A stretch of 64,000 bases of DNA, taken from the NCBI GenBank assembly GCA_965603495.1, contig CBFDDF010000001.1, forward strand, positions 620,001 through 684,000, written 5' to 3'. Source of the DNA: Thiomicrorhabdus sp965603495. Its GTDB lineage: Bacteria; Pseudomonadota; Gammaproteobacteria; Thiomicrospirales; Thiomicrospiraceae. Under the pieces are notes generated by a model. That model had not been told where the DNA came from and made no database searches. It saw nothing but the letters and a program-made list of their open reading frames with translations. Each line of letters starts with the position of its first letter. The first letter of the stretch is position 1. Below, one piece after another: positions 8,363 to 15,834 of the stretch. Position numbers and translations under genes: made by a program.

Positions 8363-8878
8363 TCAGTTGCTCTCACTTGGCCAGTTGGTAATTGTCATAG
8401 GCACTGTTTTATCACCATTCAAAATATCAATCAATCCTTGTCTTATCTGTGATTGTTGGTCTTCAGTAAGGCTGTGAATTGATGGAGCGTACGACGAGTT
8501 TTTGATATGTGTTTTATCAAAATCATAGTTTAGCACTAGAGACATTTTATATAGTAGTTCAACGAGTAGATCAACTCTTCTAGTTGCCCAATGCTCCGGA
8601 TTCATTTCTGAATCGTTTAGTAAATCCAAATAGGCTTTCCACGCTTCGATTACCTCTTTTTCTTTTGGAATTCTCTTGTCGAATTCAAGGTCAATTCGAT
8701 TTAGTGTCATTACATGATCCCATGAGAGTGCGTAAGCACGAGTCGACATTAGCATCTTGAAAATATTTAATTTTCGCTGTTTAATTTCTTTTATCTCATC
8801 AATATGACGGGTTAATTGCACCGCAATAATAGGCCCCAATAACACTGCTGAAATCATCAAATAATCTGAAATTGTCAT
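8363..8878 (-). CDS. DUF6680-like membrane-anchored protein
   Basis: A 171-aa protein of unknown function. Residues 4-22 form one N-terminal membrane segment (DYLMISAVLLGPIIAVQLT), followed by a charged stretch (HIDEIKEIKQRK) and a soluble helical domain. LNIFKMLMSTRA, LNRIDLEF and VIEAWKAYLD recall the DUF6680 family as I remember it (GP..AVQ, followed by IFKTLMATRA, LNMIDIEF and AWK.Y). No catalytic motif is apparent. It lies between the integrase and another hypothetical gene on the same strand (93 bp from it), so it is probably island cargo. A defence role is conceivable but rests only on location. Confidence 0.6.
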   Translation of the reverse strand: MTISDYLMISAVLLGPIIAVQLTRHIDEIKEIKQRKLNIFKMLMSTRAYALSWDHVMTLNRIDLEFDKRIPKEKEVIEAWKAYLDLLNDSEMNPEHWATRRVDLLVELLYKMSLVLNYDFDKTHIKNSSYAPSIHSLTEDQQSQIRQGLIDILNGDKTVPMTITNWPSESN

Positions 8879-8971
8879 GTTTTTATGCCTCTTTTCTTAA
8901 TTCAATTGTGTCTCTAAATTAATTTTGTTACACGTGTTTTTGTCATAAAACCTTAGGTTGACACTAATTTA

Positions 8972-9550
8972 TTAACTTAAGTACAGTAAAGGATCGTCTA
9001 ATTTAAACAAAGTATTATGTGGTGTGAATTCCCTAATGGTATCAGCGAGTGAATAAGGCCAATCAGGGTTTCCAGAGCAAATAAGATGATGGTTTAAGAA
9101 GATATTAATTACTAAGAGTTCCGCTATTGAATTCAATAAGTTTTTTAAATTAGCCTCATTGAAATACTTCCCACGCTCATGTTTTACATTGTTATAACTT
9201 CCCCACCAGTCAGGATTGCTATCTGAATGCCAGTTTTCCCAAGGCGTTAATTTAAGTCTGAACTTTTCACTAACAACGGGCATGCTAATAATTTCTGGAG
9301 CATGGGCTTTAACAATCTTTTTATAGTCGTTAATGTTGTTAGCCTTGGAGTCTGGAGAAAGGAAATGACAGAGTTGTTTCATTACAACATCAACTTCTGA
9401 GGAGGAGGATAGCAATTGATGCGCAAGTTCAATTGAAAAAGTCCCAAAATTAAATTCATGAAACTCTATATATCTGGAGATTCTTTCTAAGTCACTCTCA
9501 AGTGTAAGGTAATAATCCAAGTGAATATTCTTAGGTGATGCAGCAATCAT
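8972..9550 (-). CDS. Hypothetical island protein, possibly HEPN-like
   Basis: A 192-aa soluble, largely helical protein; I do not recognise a named family with certainty. The central block ENWHSDSNPDWWGSYNNVKH followed by ERGKYFNEANLKN recalls uncharacterised HEPN-related proteins. In those, a W..YN.VKH.R motif precedes F..A and a hydrophobic helix (here LLNSIAELLVINIFLNHHL). Such proteins are common in accessory DNA, and some HEPN proteins are RNases in defence or toxin systems. The canonical RxxxxH motif is not evident, so nuclease activity is not claimed. Same strand as the DUF6680-like gene; promoter probably in 9551-9717. Confidence 0.5.
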   Translation of the reverse strand: MIAASPKNIHLDYYLTLESDLERISRYIEFHEFNFGTFSIELAHQLLSSSSEVDVVMKQLCHFLSPDSKANNINDYKKIVKAHAPEIISMPVVSEKFRLKLTPWENWHSDSNPDWWGSYNNVKHERGKYFNEANLKNLLNSIAELLVINIFLNHHLICSGNPDWPYSLADTIREFTPHNTLFKLDDPLLYLS

Positions 9551-9717
9551 AAAACCCTTTTCTCTTTTGTTTAAGTACGTGTTGTAAATATACGCATTTA
9601 AAACTCTGGTAGCTAGTTAATAGCTATAATTTATAAAATTAAGAGGGGTAAGTTGTGTAAAGTGAGTTTGAATTGAGTGGAGCGTATATAACTTGTTGAA
9701 ATTGTTGCATTTATGAT

Positions 9718-9773
9718 TGTTAAACCGTATGTTTCTGGTTCGAGTCCCGTATCGGGCGGATATTATAAATCCT
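9718..9773 (+). repeat. Decayed third att copy (tRNA-Asn 3' end)
   Basis: TTGTTAAACCGTATG, then GGTTCGAGTCCCG, ATCGGG and TATTATAAATCC align with the 57-bp att repeat over most of its length. There are scattered substitutions and the acceptor CCA is damaged. It is not a tRNA gene because nothing upstream supplies the 5' half. It marks the junction between the two island units. Confidence 0.75.
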
Positions 9774-9846
9774 GATTTTTCAATTAGTTACATGTTTTTA
9801 AGTAAGGTTTTTTATTGCTTATGTGAGGATTAAGCTTTTTCAGTTG

Positions 9847-10968
9847 CTAATCCCTGAATGTAGCTTGAATTGCCTGCACTTCTTTGTGGCTTTTATATAG
9901 CGCTTCTACACATTTAGCGTCTAGTTTCCATGTGGTAAGTTTCCTTAACTCCGTGAATGCTTCTTCGTTCGTCCATGCTTTTTTATATGTTCGTTTGGAC
10001 GTCAATGCGTCAAATATATCCGCTACAGCAATTATCCGTGCTTCAATAGGTATTTCTGAACCGCTTAATCCATGTGGGTATCCACTTCCATCAAGGTTTT
10101 CATGGTGAAGCTCAATAATGTTAGTTAACATGCTTCGAAAAGGAATGTGTTCAAGATCAAAGTTGGTTAATAGTGAATCTATAAGCTGTCTACCCGAGGT
10201 TGTGTGAGTTTTCATTTGCTCGAATTCATCATTAGTAAGTTTGCCAGGTTTAAGTAAGATATTGTCCGGTATGGCTATCTTGCCAAGATCATGCAAGGGG
10301 GCGCACATAAATATGAGTTCTACTTGTTCATCATCCCAATGGTGATCTAACGCAATGTTTTTTGCGATCAAACGTGAGTAACGTGCCATTCGTTCCAAAT
10401 GTTCAGCTGTTTCGGGATCTCTTTGTTCAGACATAATTAGTGCGCTTTTGAGAGCGGCTTGTAAGGTTTTAAACTGCGCCTGTTTTTTAATGATTAATAG
10501 AGATATTATTTGAACAATCAAGTTTAAATAAGATATCTCGCTGGCTTGAAATGCGTCTAGGTTCCGTGAATTAAAGTATACAAAACCTAATAAGGTTTTA
10601 TCCTGGTACAGGGGGGCAGTGTAGCTTGATTGATAACCACATTCATACAATGCTTTTGAGTGCTTTTTATGGTTTTTTGAAAAAATGGACAGATCGTTTA
10701 CTATTCGAGGTTTTCCCGTTAATGCAATTTCTTGAAGGCTTTTAGTTTCACTTAGCTTGGCAGAATAAAAAGTTAAAGGGTTAGTTTCATCACTGCTCTC
10801 GACATAGGTTTTGACTAAGTCGAGTTTTTGATCATAAGTCACAACAGAAACTCGATGGATAAAAGAAAGGTTTTTCGTTATGACTTTGTGAATAGACTTT
10901 ATTTTTTGGGAAGTTGGTATATGTGCGGTTACACTATTTAATAGGTTTAGTTCCGTTGGGTAAAGCAC
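9847..10968 (-). CDS. GAF-HD-GYP domain protein (probable c-di-GMP phosphodiesterase)
   Basis: A 373-aa cytoplasmic signalling protein. Residues about 15-160 look like a GAF-type sensor domain (note SYTAPLYQDKTLLGFVYFNS). Residues about 165-373 are an HD-GYP domain with LHDLGKIAIPDNILLKPGKL (metal-binding His226-Asp227), HHENLDGSGYPHGL (GYP at 296-298) and RIIAVADIFDALTSKRTYKK. HD-GYP proteins hydrolyse c-di-GMP, and the conserved metal and GYP residues are intact. It is the only gene of the right island unit. A GGDEF-EAL protein lies 18 kb away in the core. Confidence 0.92.
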   Translation of the reverse strand: MLYPTELNLLNSVTAHIPTSQKIKSIHKVITKNLSFIHRVSVVTYDQKLDLVKTYVESSDETNPLTFYSAKLSETKSLQEIALTGKPRIVNDLSIFSKNHKKHSKALYECGYQSSYTAPLYQDKTLLGFVYFNSRNLDAFQASEISYLNLIVQIISLLIIKKQAQFKTLQAALKSALIMSEQRDPETAEHLERMARYSRLIAKNIALDHHWDDEQVELIFMCAPLHDLGKIAIPDNILLKPGKLTNDEFEQMKTHTTSGRQLIDSLLTNFDLEHIPFRSMLTNIIELHHENLDGSGYPHGLSGSEIPIEARIIAVADIFDALTSKRTYKKAWTNEEAFTELRKLTTWKLDAKCVEALYKSHKEVQAIQATFRD

Positions 10969-11327
10969 ATTTAGTCCTCTGAATTTTCTAAAATATCTTT
11001 TTATATAGAGTCGGGATAATCTATCTATATTTTCTTAATGTGGCGTCATAATGATTTATTTCTTTTATGAATGCAAGCTATTAAAGCCTCATTCATAACC
11101 TGTGTAGCGAGATATAGAGTTGATTGCTTAAACGCTATTTTTTGTAAATTTCTTATTAGAAAGTGTTGATTTTTTAGGCTATTAACCCGTTAACATAGGT
11201 TTAATGTAAATAGACGGTCAAAAAAATGGATTTGCCATGAATGTGAATAAGTTGCGTTAAGTAGTTTTGAAAGGGTTTAAATGAGAGTGTAGTGGTGTTA
11301 AGTTGTTGATATTATTTAATTTTATGG
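10969..11327. other. Non-coding gap between the HD-GYP gene and attR
   Basis: About 360 bp of AT-rich sequence with no gene seen. It should contain the leftward promoter of the HD-GYP gene. I see no repeat other than the att copy that follows. Confidence 0.4.
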
Positions 11328-11384
11328 CTGTTAATCCGTATATCCCAGGTTCGAGTCCTGAATCGGGAGCCATATTCTAAAGCC
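11328..11384 (+). repeat. attR-type repeat (tRNA-Asn 3' half)
   Basis: Right copy of the 57-bp direct repeat. It differs from 6891-6947 at two positions (TATATCCCAGG instead of TATGTCTCAGG). There is no 5' tRNA half, so it is a displaced tRNA 3' end rather than a tRNA gene. Confidence 0.9.
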
Positions 11385-11412
11385 TAGGTAATTAGTTTAC
11401 CTGGGCTTTTTT
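11379..11412 (+). terminator. Former tRNA-Asn terminator, right of attR
   Basis: AAAGCC-TAGGTAA (11379-11391), loop TTAG, then TTTACCT-GGGCTTT with six Ts. This is probably the original tRNA-Asn terminator, displaced by the insertion. The left island end brought its own equivalent. Confidence 0.7.
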
Positions 11413-11469
11413 GCTTTAAAGGGCCTGAAAATTTAAACCCTCAGATTTTGAAAAAACGAATTTAAGTAT

Positions 11470-13398
11470 ATGATGAATAGATATCGAGCTGACATTGACG
11501 GTTTAAGAGCCATCGCTATTATGAGTGTTCTTTTTTTTCATGTCGGATTTTCGGCCTTTAGTGGCGGTTATGTTGGTGTTGATATTTTCTTTGTCATTAG
11601 TGGTTTTCTAATTACACGCTTAATTAAAGAAGATCTGTCACAAAACCATTCTTTTAACTTTACACGCTTTTACACTAAGCGTGCTCGTAGATTGTTTCCA
11701 GCATTGTTTTTCACCCTAGCGGTCTGTTCTTTTTTTGCATATTATTTGTTTTCCCCCCAACTTCTTGAAAGATTTTCAGCAGCTTTAATGTCTACTGTTG
11801 GTTCTGTTTCGAACATCTATTTTTGGACAGAAAGTGGCTATTTTGATGCAAATTCCCACCTAAAACCATTGTTACATACTTGGTCTTTAAGTGTTGAAGA
11901 GCAGTTTTATTTTATATGGCCTTTTTTACTGGTTTTTCTGCTTGTCAAACTCCCTAAACTGTTTGTTCCACTAACGATTTTATTCATCGGTTTAGTAAGT
12001 CTAGTTTTAAATGAAGTTTTTATAGTTGAAAAATCTGCAATTTTTTTCTTAACGCCTTTCCGGATATTTGAATTTTCTATTGGTGCACTTGTCGTTTGGC
12101 TTGTTCAATATCAGCCTAAAAGCAATACTGTACTTGAAGTGGTTTTTGCGATAGGTCTTGTGATGGTTTTGATTCCCGTTTTTTATTTTACCAAGGCGAC
12201 GGAGTTCCCATCCATTAATGCTTTATTACCGGTAGTTGGCGCGGCCTTACTTATTTATGCTGGTACGGCTAAATTTGGCGGTAAAATTTTAAATAACCCT
12301 GTCGCTGTAGGCCTAGGGTTAATCAGTTATTCTCTCTATCTCGTGCACTGGCCTATCATTGTTTTTTACGAATACTACAAGTTCGATAAATTAGCTGTTA
12401 TTGAACAATGGTTGATTATTGCCGTTTCTCTGATCATTGCATATTTTATGTATCGCTTTATAGAACAGCCTTTTAGATATAAGCGTACCTTAGTAAAGGG
12501 TGTGTCTGCTACAAAAGTTGCTTTAATATATATATCATTATCTTTGTTAATTGCCGTGTTCGCCGGTTTTATATGGGTCAATAATGGACTTCCATCTCGG
12601 CTTCAATCACCGGAGTCTCCTGTGCTTAAAAAGCAATTGATGCAAGATCAGAAGTTTTTCGATAATTATGTTTTGCAAGCAGGAACCTACCGAAATAAGT
12701 TTAGTGATGATTTAGGTGATAGTCATAAGCTTAAAGTTTTAATTATCGGGGATAGTCAGGGGAAGGATTTTATCAATATTGTTACGAGTTCCAATATAAG
12801 TAAAAAACTTAATCTCGCTTTTGAAAGAACTAGGAGTTTCTGCCAATCTATTTATGGCGTTGATTTTAAGAAAATTAAAAAGCATATTCCTAAGTCTAGG
12901 CTAGAAAAATGTCAGAAGTACCAGAGTAGCCTGAATTCCAGTACAGCTGTACATGAAGCGAATGTTATTGTATTTGCAGGTTCATGGAATTATTGGGGGG
13001 CTTATGCATTAGCTGAAGCGGTTAAAAATGTTAGGGCAGTCAATGCGTTAGCAAAAATAGTTGTTATTGGGCCCAAAACGCAAGGGGTTAATGGTATTGA
13101 ATTTGCCAATAGGTTTCATATGCTCTCTCAGGAGGAACGGTTAAAAAAGTATCGTGCATTGTCATCAAATAACTACCGTTTGATTGAAAATAAATTAAAA
13201 GAAACCCCATTAATTGATAGCTATATTAGTATGTATGATATTTTGTGCGGAGAAAATGAGCGTAATTTATGTATGGTGCTTGAACCCAATGGCGGCATGA
13301 TTATGTACGATAATAATCACCTTACTCCGAATGGCGCACGATTTTTTTACGACGCGTTGAGTAAGCGCGGTGTATGGGATGAGTTTTTTCTTAAGTAA
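11470..13398 (+). CDS. OafA-type acyltransferase with C-terminal SGNH domain
   Basis: A 642-aa integral membrane O-acyltransferase likely to acetylate a surface polysaccharide such as O-antigen or exopolysaccharide. The N-terminal acyltransferase-3 domain starts with YRADIDGLRAIAIMSVLFFH, then GGYVGVDIFFVISGFLIT and HTWSLSVEEQFYFIWP, and has about ten membrane segments up to residue ~365. The periplasmic SGNH domain begins at about residue 420 with LKVLIIGDSQG (block I, nucleophilic Ser) and ends with NNHLTPNGARFF (catalytic His). This two-domain layout is the OafA/YrhL form. It lies just right of attR, alone on its strand, and could serve the polysaccharide precursors made by galU-manB. MM at the start leaves two adjacent ATG options. 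Confidence 0.9.
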   Translation: MMNRYRADIDGLRAIAIMSVLFFHVGFSAFSGGYVGVDIFFVISGFLITRLIKEDLSQNHSFNFTRFYTKRARRLFPALFFTLAVCSFFAYYLFSPQLLERFSAALMSTVGSVSNIYFWTESGYFDANSHLKPLLHTWSLSVEEQFYFIWPFLLVFLLVKLPKLFVPLTILFIGLVSLVLNEVFIVEKSAIFFLTPFRIFEFSIGALVVWLVQYQPKSNTVLEVVFAIGLVMVLIPVFYFTKATEFPSINALLPVVGAALLIYAGTAKFGGKILNNPVAVGLGLISYSLYLVHWPIIVFYEYYKFDKLAVIEQWLIIAVSLIIAYFMYRFIEQPFRYKRTLVKGVSATKVALIYISLSLLIAVFAGFIWVNNGLPSRLQSPESPVLKKQLMQDQKFFDNYVLQAGTYRNKFSDDLGDSHKLKVLIIGDSQGKDFINIVTSSNISKKLNLAFERTRSFCQSIYGVDFKKIKKHIPKSRLEKCQKYQSSLNSSTAVHEANVIVFAGSWNYWGAYALAEAVKNVRAVNALAKIVVIGPKTQGVNGIEFANRFHMLSQEERLKKYRALSSNNYRLIENKLKETPLIDSYISMYDILCGENERNLCMVLEPNGGMIMYDNNHLTPNGARFFYDALSKRGVWDEFFLK

Positions 13399-13708
13399 CG
13401 AGTGGTGTTAAACGAGGTCGACTCCTCACTCTTATAGCTCACGTCAAGATAACTGGATAAATAGGGCCTAGGGATCAAGGTTTTTATGTCGGATTTTTGA
13501 ATAAGTGCTTATTTAAAGTGTTAATTGTTGCCATTAAGGTGGCGTTCTAGGATGGTAGGAAGTTAAATTCTTAGGGCTAAATAGGTCTCTTTGAGAGGTT
13601 ATAAATTGCATAGTAGCCGTTTACTATGTCAATCATCTAGCATTAAAAGTCTGTAAATTAAATTGTGTAAAGCTCATATATTAAAATCCTCCAAAAAGGA
13701 AAAATACT
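13399..13708. other. Non-coding gap between the acyltransferase and the IS remnant
   Basis: About 310 bp without a recognisable gene. A short imperfect hairpin follows the acyltransferase stop (GAGTG..GAGG tcgact CCTC..ACTC, about 13400-13435). No clear IS terminal inverted repeat could be identified. Confidence 0.4.
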
Positions 13709-14020
13709 ATGAGCAATTTAGATCACGAAAAACTTAAAGACATGGTCGCAGAGTTAGTCAAAATTGTTAAATTTAAGTATGCCTATCTGAACTTTTCAGT
13801 ATGCTAGTTCCAATGATTATTGGAGCGGCCTTATGTACTGAAGTGGAAGAACATTTAGGCTTCACAAAAGCTAAGGTCAAAATCTCTAATAGCCGCAACG
13901 GTGCTATTCCAGTAACACTCTCAAGGGTAACTACGGCGAAGTCGATATCACAGTTTCTCGTTATAGAAGCCTGGAATTTTTATCACCAAAAACAATTCAT
14001 AAAAATCCCTAAGTGTTTTG
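13709..14020 (+). pseudogene. IS256-family transposase remnant, frameshifted
   Basis: Three frames together spell the N-terminal part of an IS256-family (Mutator-like) transposase. The ATG at 13709, behind AAAAAGGA, gives MSNLDHEKLKDMVAELVK and then stops. A second frame from 13801 gives EVEEHLGFTKAKV and NSRNG. After an apparent 2-bp TC insertion near 13920, a third frame gives LKGNYGEVDITVSRYR and SPKTIHKN, matching the family's KTLKG..GEVEI..PRDR region. The catalytic DDE core is missing, so it cannot transpose. Annotating 13801-14088 as an intact small gene would be wrong. Confidence 0.8.
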
Positions 14021-14402
14021 TGAGCAGTTTTACGGCAGACTTACCCTCCCCCCACCTTAGCCTAAACTTTTTGGTAGCCACTTTTTAGCATTAACTTTAA
14101 GCCAAAAAATTATCTCAGTGCCTAAGAGAAGGACGCTTAAAGAAATTGTTTAGTGCATGTTAATATTAGTTCAGCTCGACAAGCCTACCTCTAACGTACT
14201 GTTAAATTATGGTAGGCTTTTAAGCTACGAATCCATTTCATTTTAACATCAGTTAAAAAATGAGGGGGTACGAAGCTATTCTTTAGCCAGTTTGGTATCG
14301 GTTAGATCCTTCTACTTAGGTGGCATGATTACACGTGAGATAATGAAAAGTGTAGAGATGTCCATTTTTCTTACGTTAGACTCTTTATGATTAGAGAATT
14401 AA
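14021..14402. other. Gap between IS remnant and mipA-like gene
   Basis: No gene seen in about 380 bp. It contains a hairpin (14181-14220) and probably the promoter of the mipA-like gene. No terminal inverted repeat of the decayed IS could be recognised. Confidence 0.4.
14181..14222 (+). terminator. Possible terminator-like hairpin
   Basis: AAGCCTACC (14181-14189) pairs with GGTAGGCTT (14211-14219), followed by TTT. The loop is long (21 nt) and no intact gene lies directly upstream, so its function is uncertain. Confidence 0.4.
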
Positions 14403-15311
14403 GTGAATTTATATAAATTAATTTTAAGTGAAAAGGCGAAAGTTTGTTTGCTCAATCAGCATTCGCAGGGAATCTTCACAATAGTGATAAGAGCATCTTT
14501 TTTATGCATATTCTTCATTTTCTCAAGCAGCTCTTTGGCAGAGCAAATACTTCCTAAGTGGGAATTTGGGCTTGGTCCTGCATTACTTTCTTACCCTGAC
14601 TATCCAGGATCACAAGAGCAAAACCAATTGCTTGTTCCTTTCCCTTATATTGTCTATCGAGGCAAGGATTTTTCTATTAATCAGCAAGAGGTTACCAAAC
14701 CTCTCTTTGAAAGCTCTAATCTAGAATTAGATTTAAGTTTATCTGGCAGTATCCCCGTTTCGAGTAAAGACAATAACAAACGTACTAGTATGGAGGATTT
14801 AGATGGTTCAATTGGTTTGGGACCTGTTTTAAAATATCGATTGTATCAACACCAATTAAATGAAGTTAAATTTGAATTGCCTGTTAGGGCGATTATTGCT
14901 TCTGATTTTAGTCGGGTTCATCAAGAAGGATGGACGGCCAATCCCGGTGTTTTTTACTATTACAGGAAGGCGCTTAATAATCATCAACGTATCAAAGTGA
15001 CGATTGGAGCCACAGCCAACTTTGCCTCAGCTGAAAATCATAATTACTTTTATGGCGTCGACTCTGAGGATGTCATATTTGATAGACCTGCGTATAAAAC
15101 GACGGGTGGTTTTTCTGGCATGGGTTATCAGCTTGCATTGAACTATCATTTTGATAAATTCTGGCTAGGGGGCTTTTGGCGAGGATTTGATATGAGTCAG
15201 GCTGTTTATAAAGACAGTCCATTGCTTGAGACTCGGTTCAGTAATACGTTTGGATTAGCTTTGACCTGGAACTTTATGCAATCGAAGGAAACCGTAAGAG
15301 GTTTGGAGTAA
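14403..15311 (+). CDS. MipA/OmpV-family outer membrane protein
   Basis: A 302-aa predicted outer-membrane beta-barrel of the MipA/OmpV family (MltA-interacting or scaffold proteins). After a hydrophobic signal region (SFLCIFFIFSSSSLA) the mature part begins WEFGLGPALLSYPDYPGS. It continues LVPFPYIVYRG and ends with alternating aromatic strands up to LALTWNF, as expected for the barrel end. GTG at 14403 gives a long N-terminus; GTG at 14484 would place the signal peptide directly at the start and may be real. The stop overlaps the next start (TAATG), so it is translated with the APE-type COG4648 gene. Its role with the polyene cluster is inferred from that coupling only. Confidence 0.82.
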   Translation: MNLYKLILSEKAKVCLLNQHSQGIFTIVIRASFLCIFFIFSSSSLAEQILPKWEFGLGPALLSYPDYPGSQEQNQLLVPFPYIVYRGKDFSINQQEVTKPLFESSNLELDLSLSGSIPVSSKDNNKRTSMEDLDGSIGLGPVLKYRLYQHQLNEVKFELPVRAIIASDFSRVHQEGWTANPGVFYYYRKALNNHQRIKVTIGATANFASAENHNYFYGVDSEDVIFDRPAYKTTGGFSGMGYQLALNYHFDKFWLGGFWRGFDMSQAVYKDSPLLETRFSNTFGLALTWNFMQSKETVRGLE

Positions 15312-15796
15312 TGCTTTATAGGGTTCTGAGCAGTATAGGTGTGCTAGTGGGGAGCTTTTTCTTGCTTTTTTTCAGCACAGGCACGCTACAAATTTTAACG
15401 CATTTATTTACATTACTATTATTGACCAGTTTGTTATTGGTTTTTTTGATGAGTTTGCGTGTTGGTAAAACGCCAATTATTACGCGTTATTCGCTTTTAA
15501 TGAATGCGGAGGGCTCAGTCTCTGAAAGAAAATATACGCGTATCGTGACCTGGTTTTGGGCGATGTTCTTTTTTGTTTTATGGTTATTCAAAGTAGGTGG
15601 TTTGTGGAGGTTTGACCAGACTGTAGGCCTGGTTGAAGGACTTTTTTATATTGGTTCTGCGGCTTTATTTGTGGGGGAGTTTTATGTTCGGCAGTTGTTT
15701 TTGCCCGCACATAGAGGCAGTGTCTTATGGCGTTTCCTGTATCAGTTGAGCCAAGTTTCTGTAAAAGAAATTTGGCAGTTTGATCATAAGAAATAG
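15311..15796 (+). CDS. COG4648-type membrane protein of aryl polyene clusters (ApeG-like)
   Basis: A 161-aa inner-membrane protein with about four hydrophobic helices. It carries the block GKTPIITRYSLLMNAEGSVS followed by YTRIVTWFWAMFF, a pattern I associate with the COG4648 membrane proteins that accompany aryl polyene clusters. Biochemical function is not established in the family as far as I know. The start codon overlaps the stop of the mipA-like gene by one base. The gene is convergent with the O-methyltransferase (38 bp between the stops). Confidence 0.68.
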   Translation: MLYRVLSSIGVLVGSFFLLFFSTGTLQILTHLFTLLLLTSLLLVFLMSLRVGKTPIITRYSLLMNAEGSVSERKYTRIVTWFWAMFFFVLWLFKVGGLWRFDQTVGLVEGLFYIGSAALFVGEFYVRQLFLPAHRGSVLWRFLYQLSQVSVKEIWQFDHKK

Positions 15797-15834
15797 GCCG
15801 TTCAAACGATTAAATTAGAAACTTTTTTTGTGTC

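Larger units (their letters stand above)
6891..11384. mobile_element. Composite genomic island integrated at tRNA-Asn
   Basis: The 57 bp from the tRNA anticodon loop into its downstream flank (6891-6947) recur as a direct repeat at 11328-11384 with two mismatches. A third, decayed copy lies at 9718-9773. The left unit (about 6.95-9.7 kb) carries a tyrosine integrase next to the tRNA plus two hypothetical genes. The right unit (about 9.8-11.3 kb) carries only an HD-GYP gene. The integrase gene, the att repeats and the absence of the 12-bp palindrome seen in the core genome all fit acquired DNA. The simplest history is two successive insertions into the same site. Confidence 0.85.

Noticed and set aside
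9718..9773. Possible second tRNA-Asn gene
   Set aside because: Only the 3' half is similar, with a damaged acceptor; no 5' half is present. Recorded as an att remnant.
11328..11384. Possible tRNA gene at attR
   Set aside because: It has a perfect T-arm and CCA, but the D-arm and 5' acceptor strand are missing.
13801..14088. Intact 95-aa gene
   Set aside because: The frame runs across a frameshifted IS256-family transposase; its second half is the wrong frame of GEVDITVSRYR.
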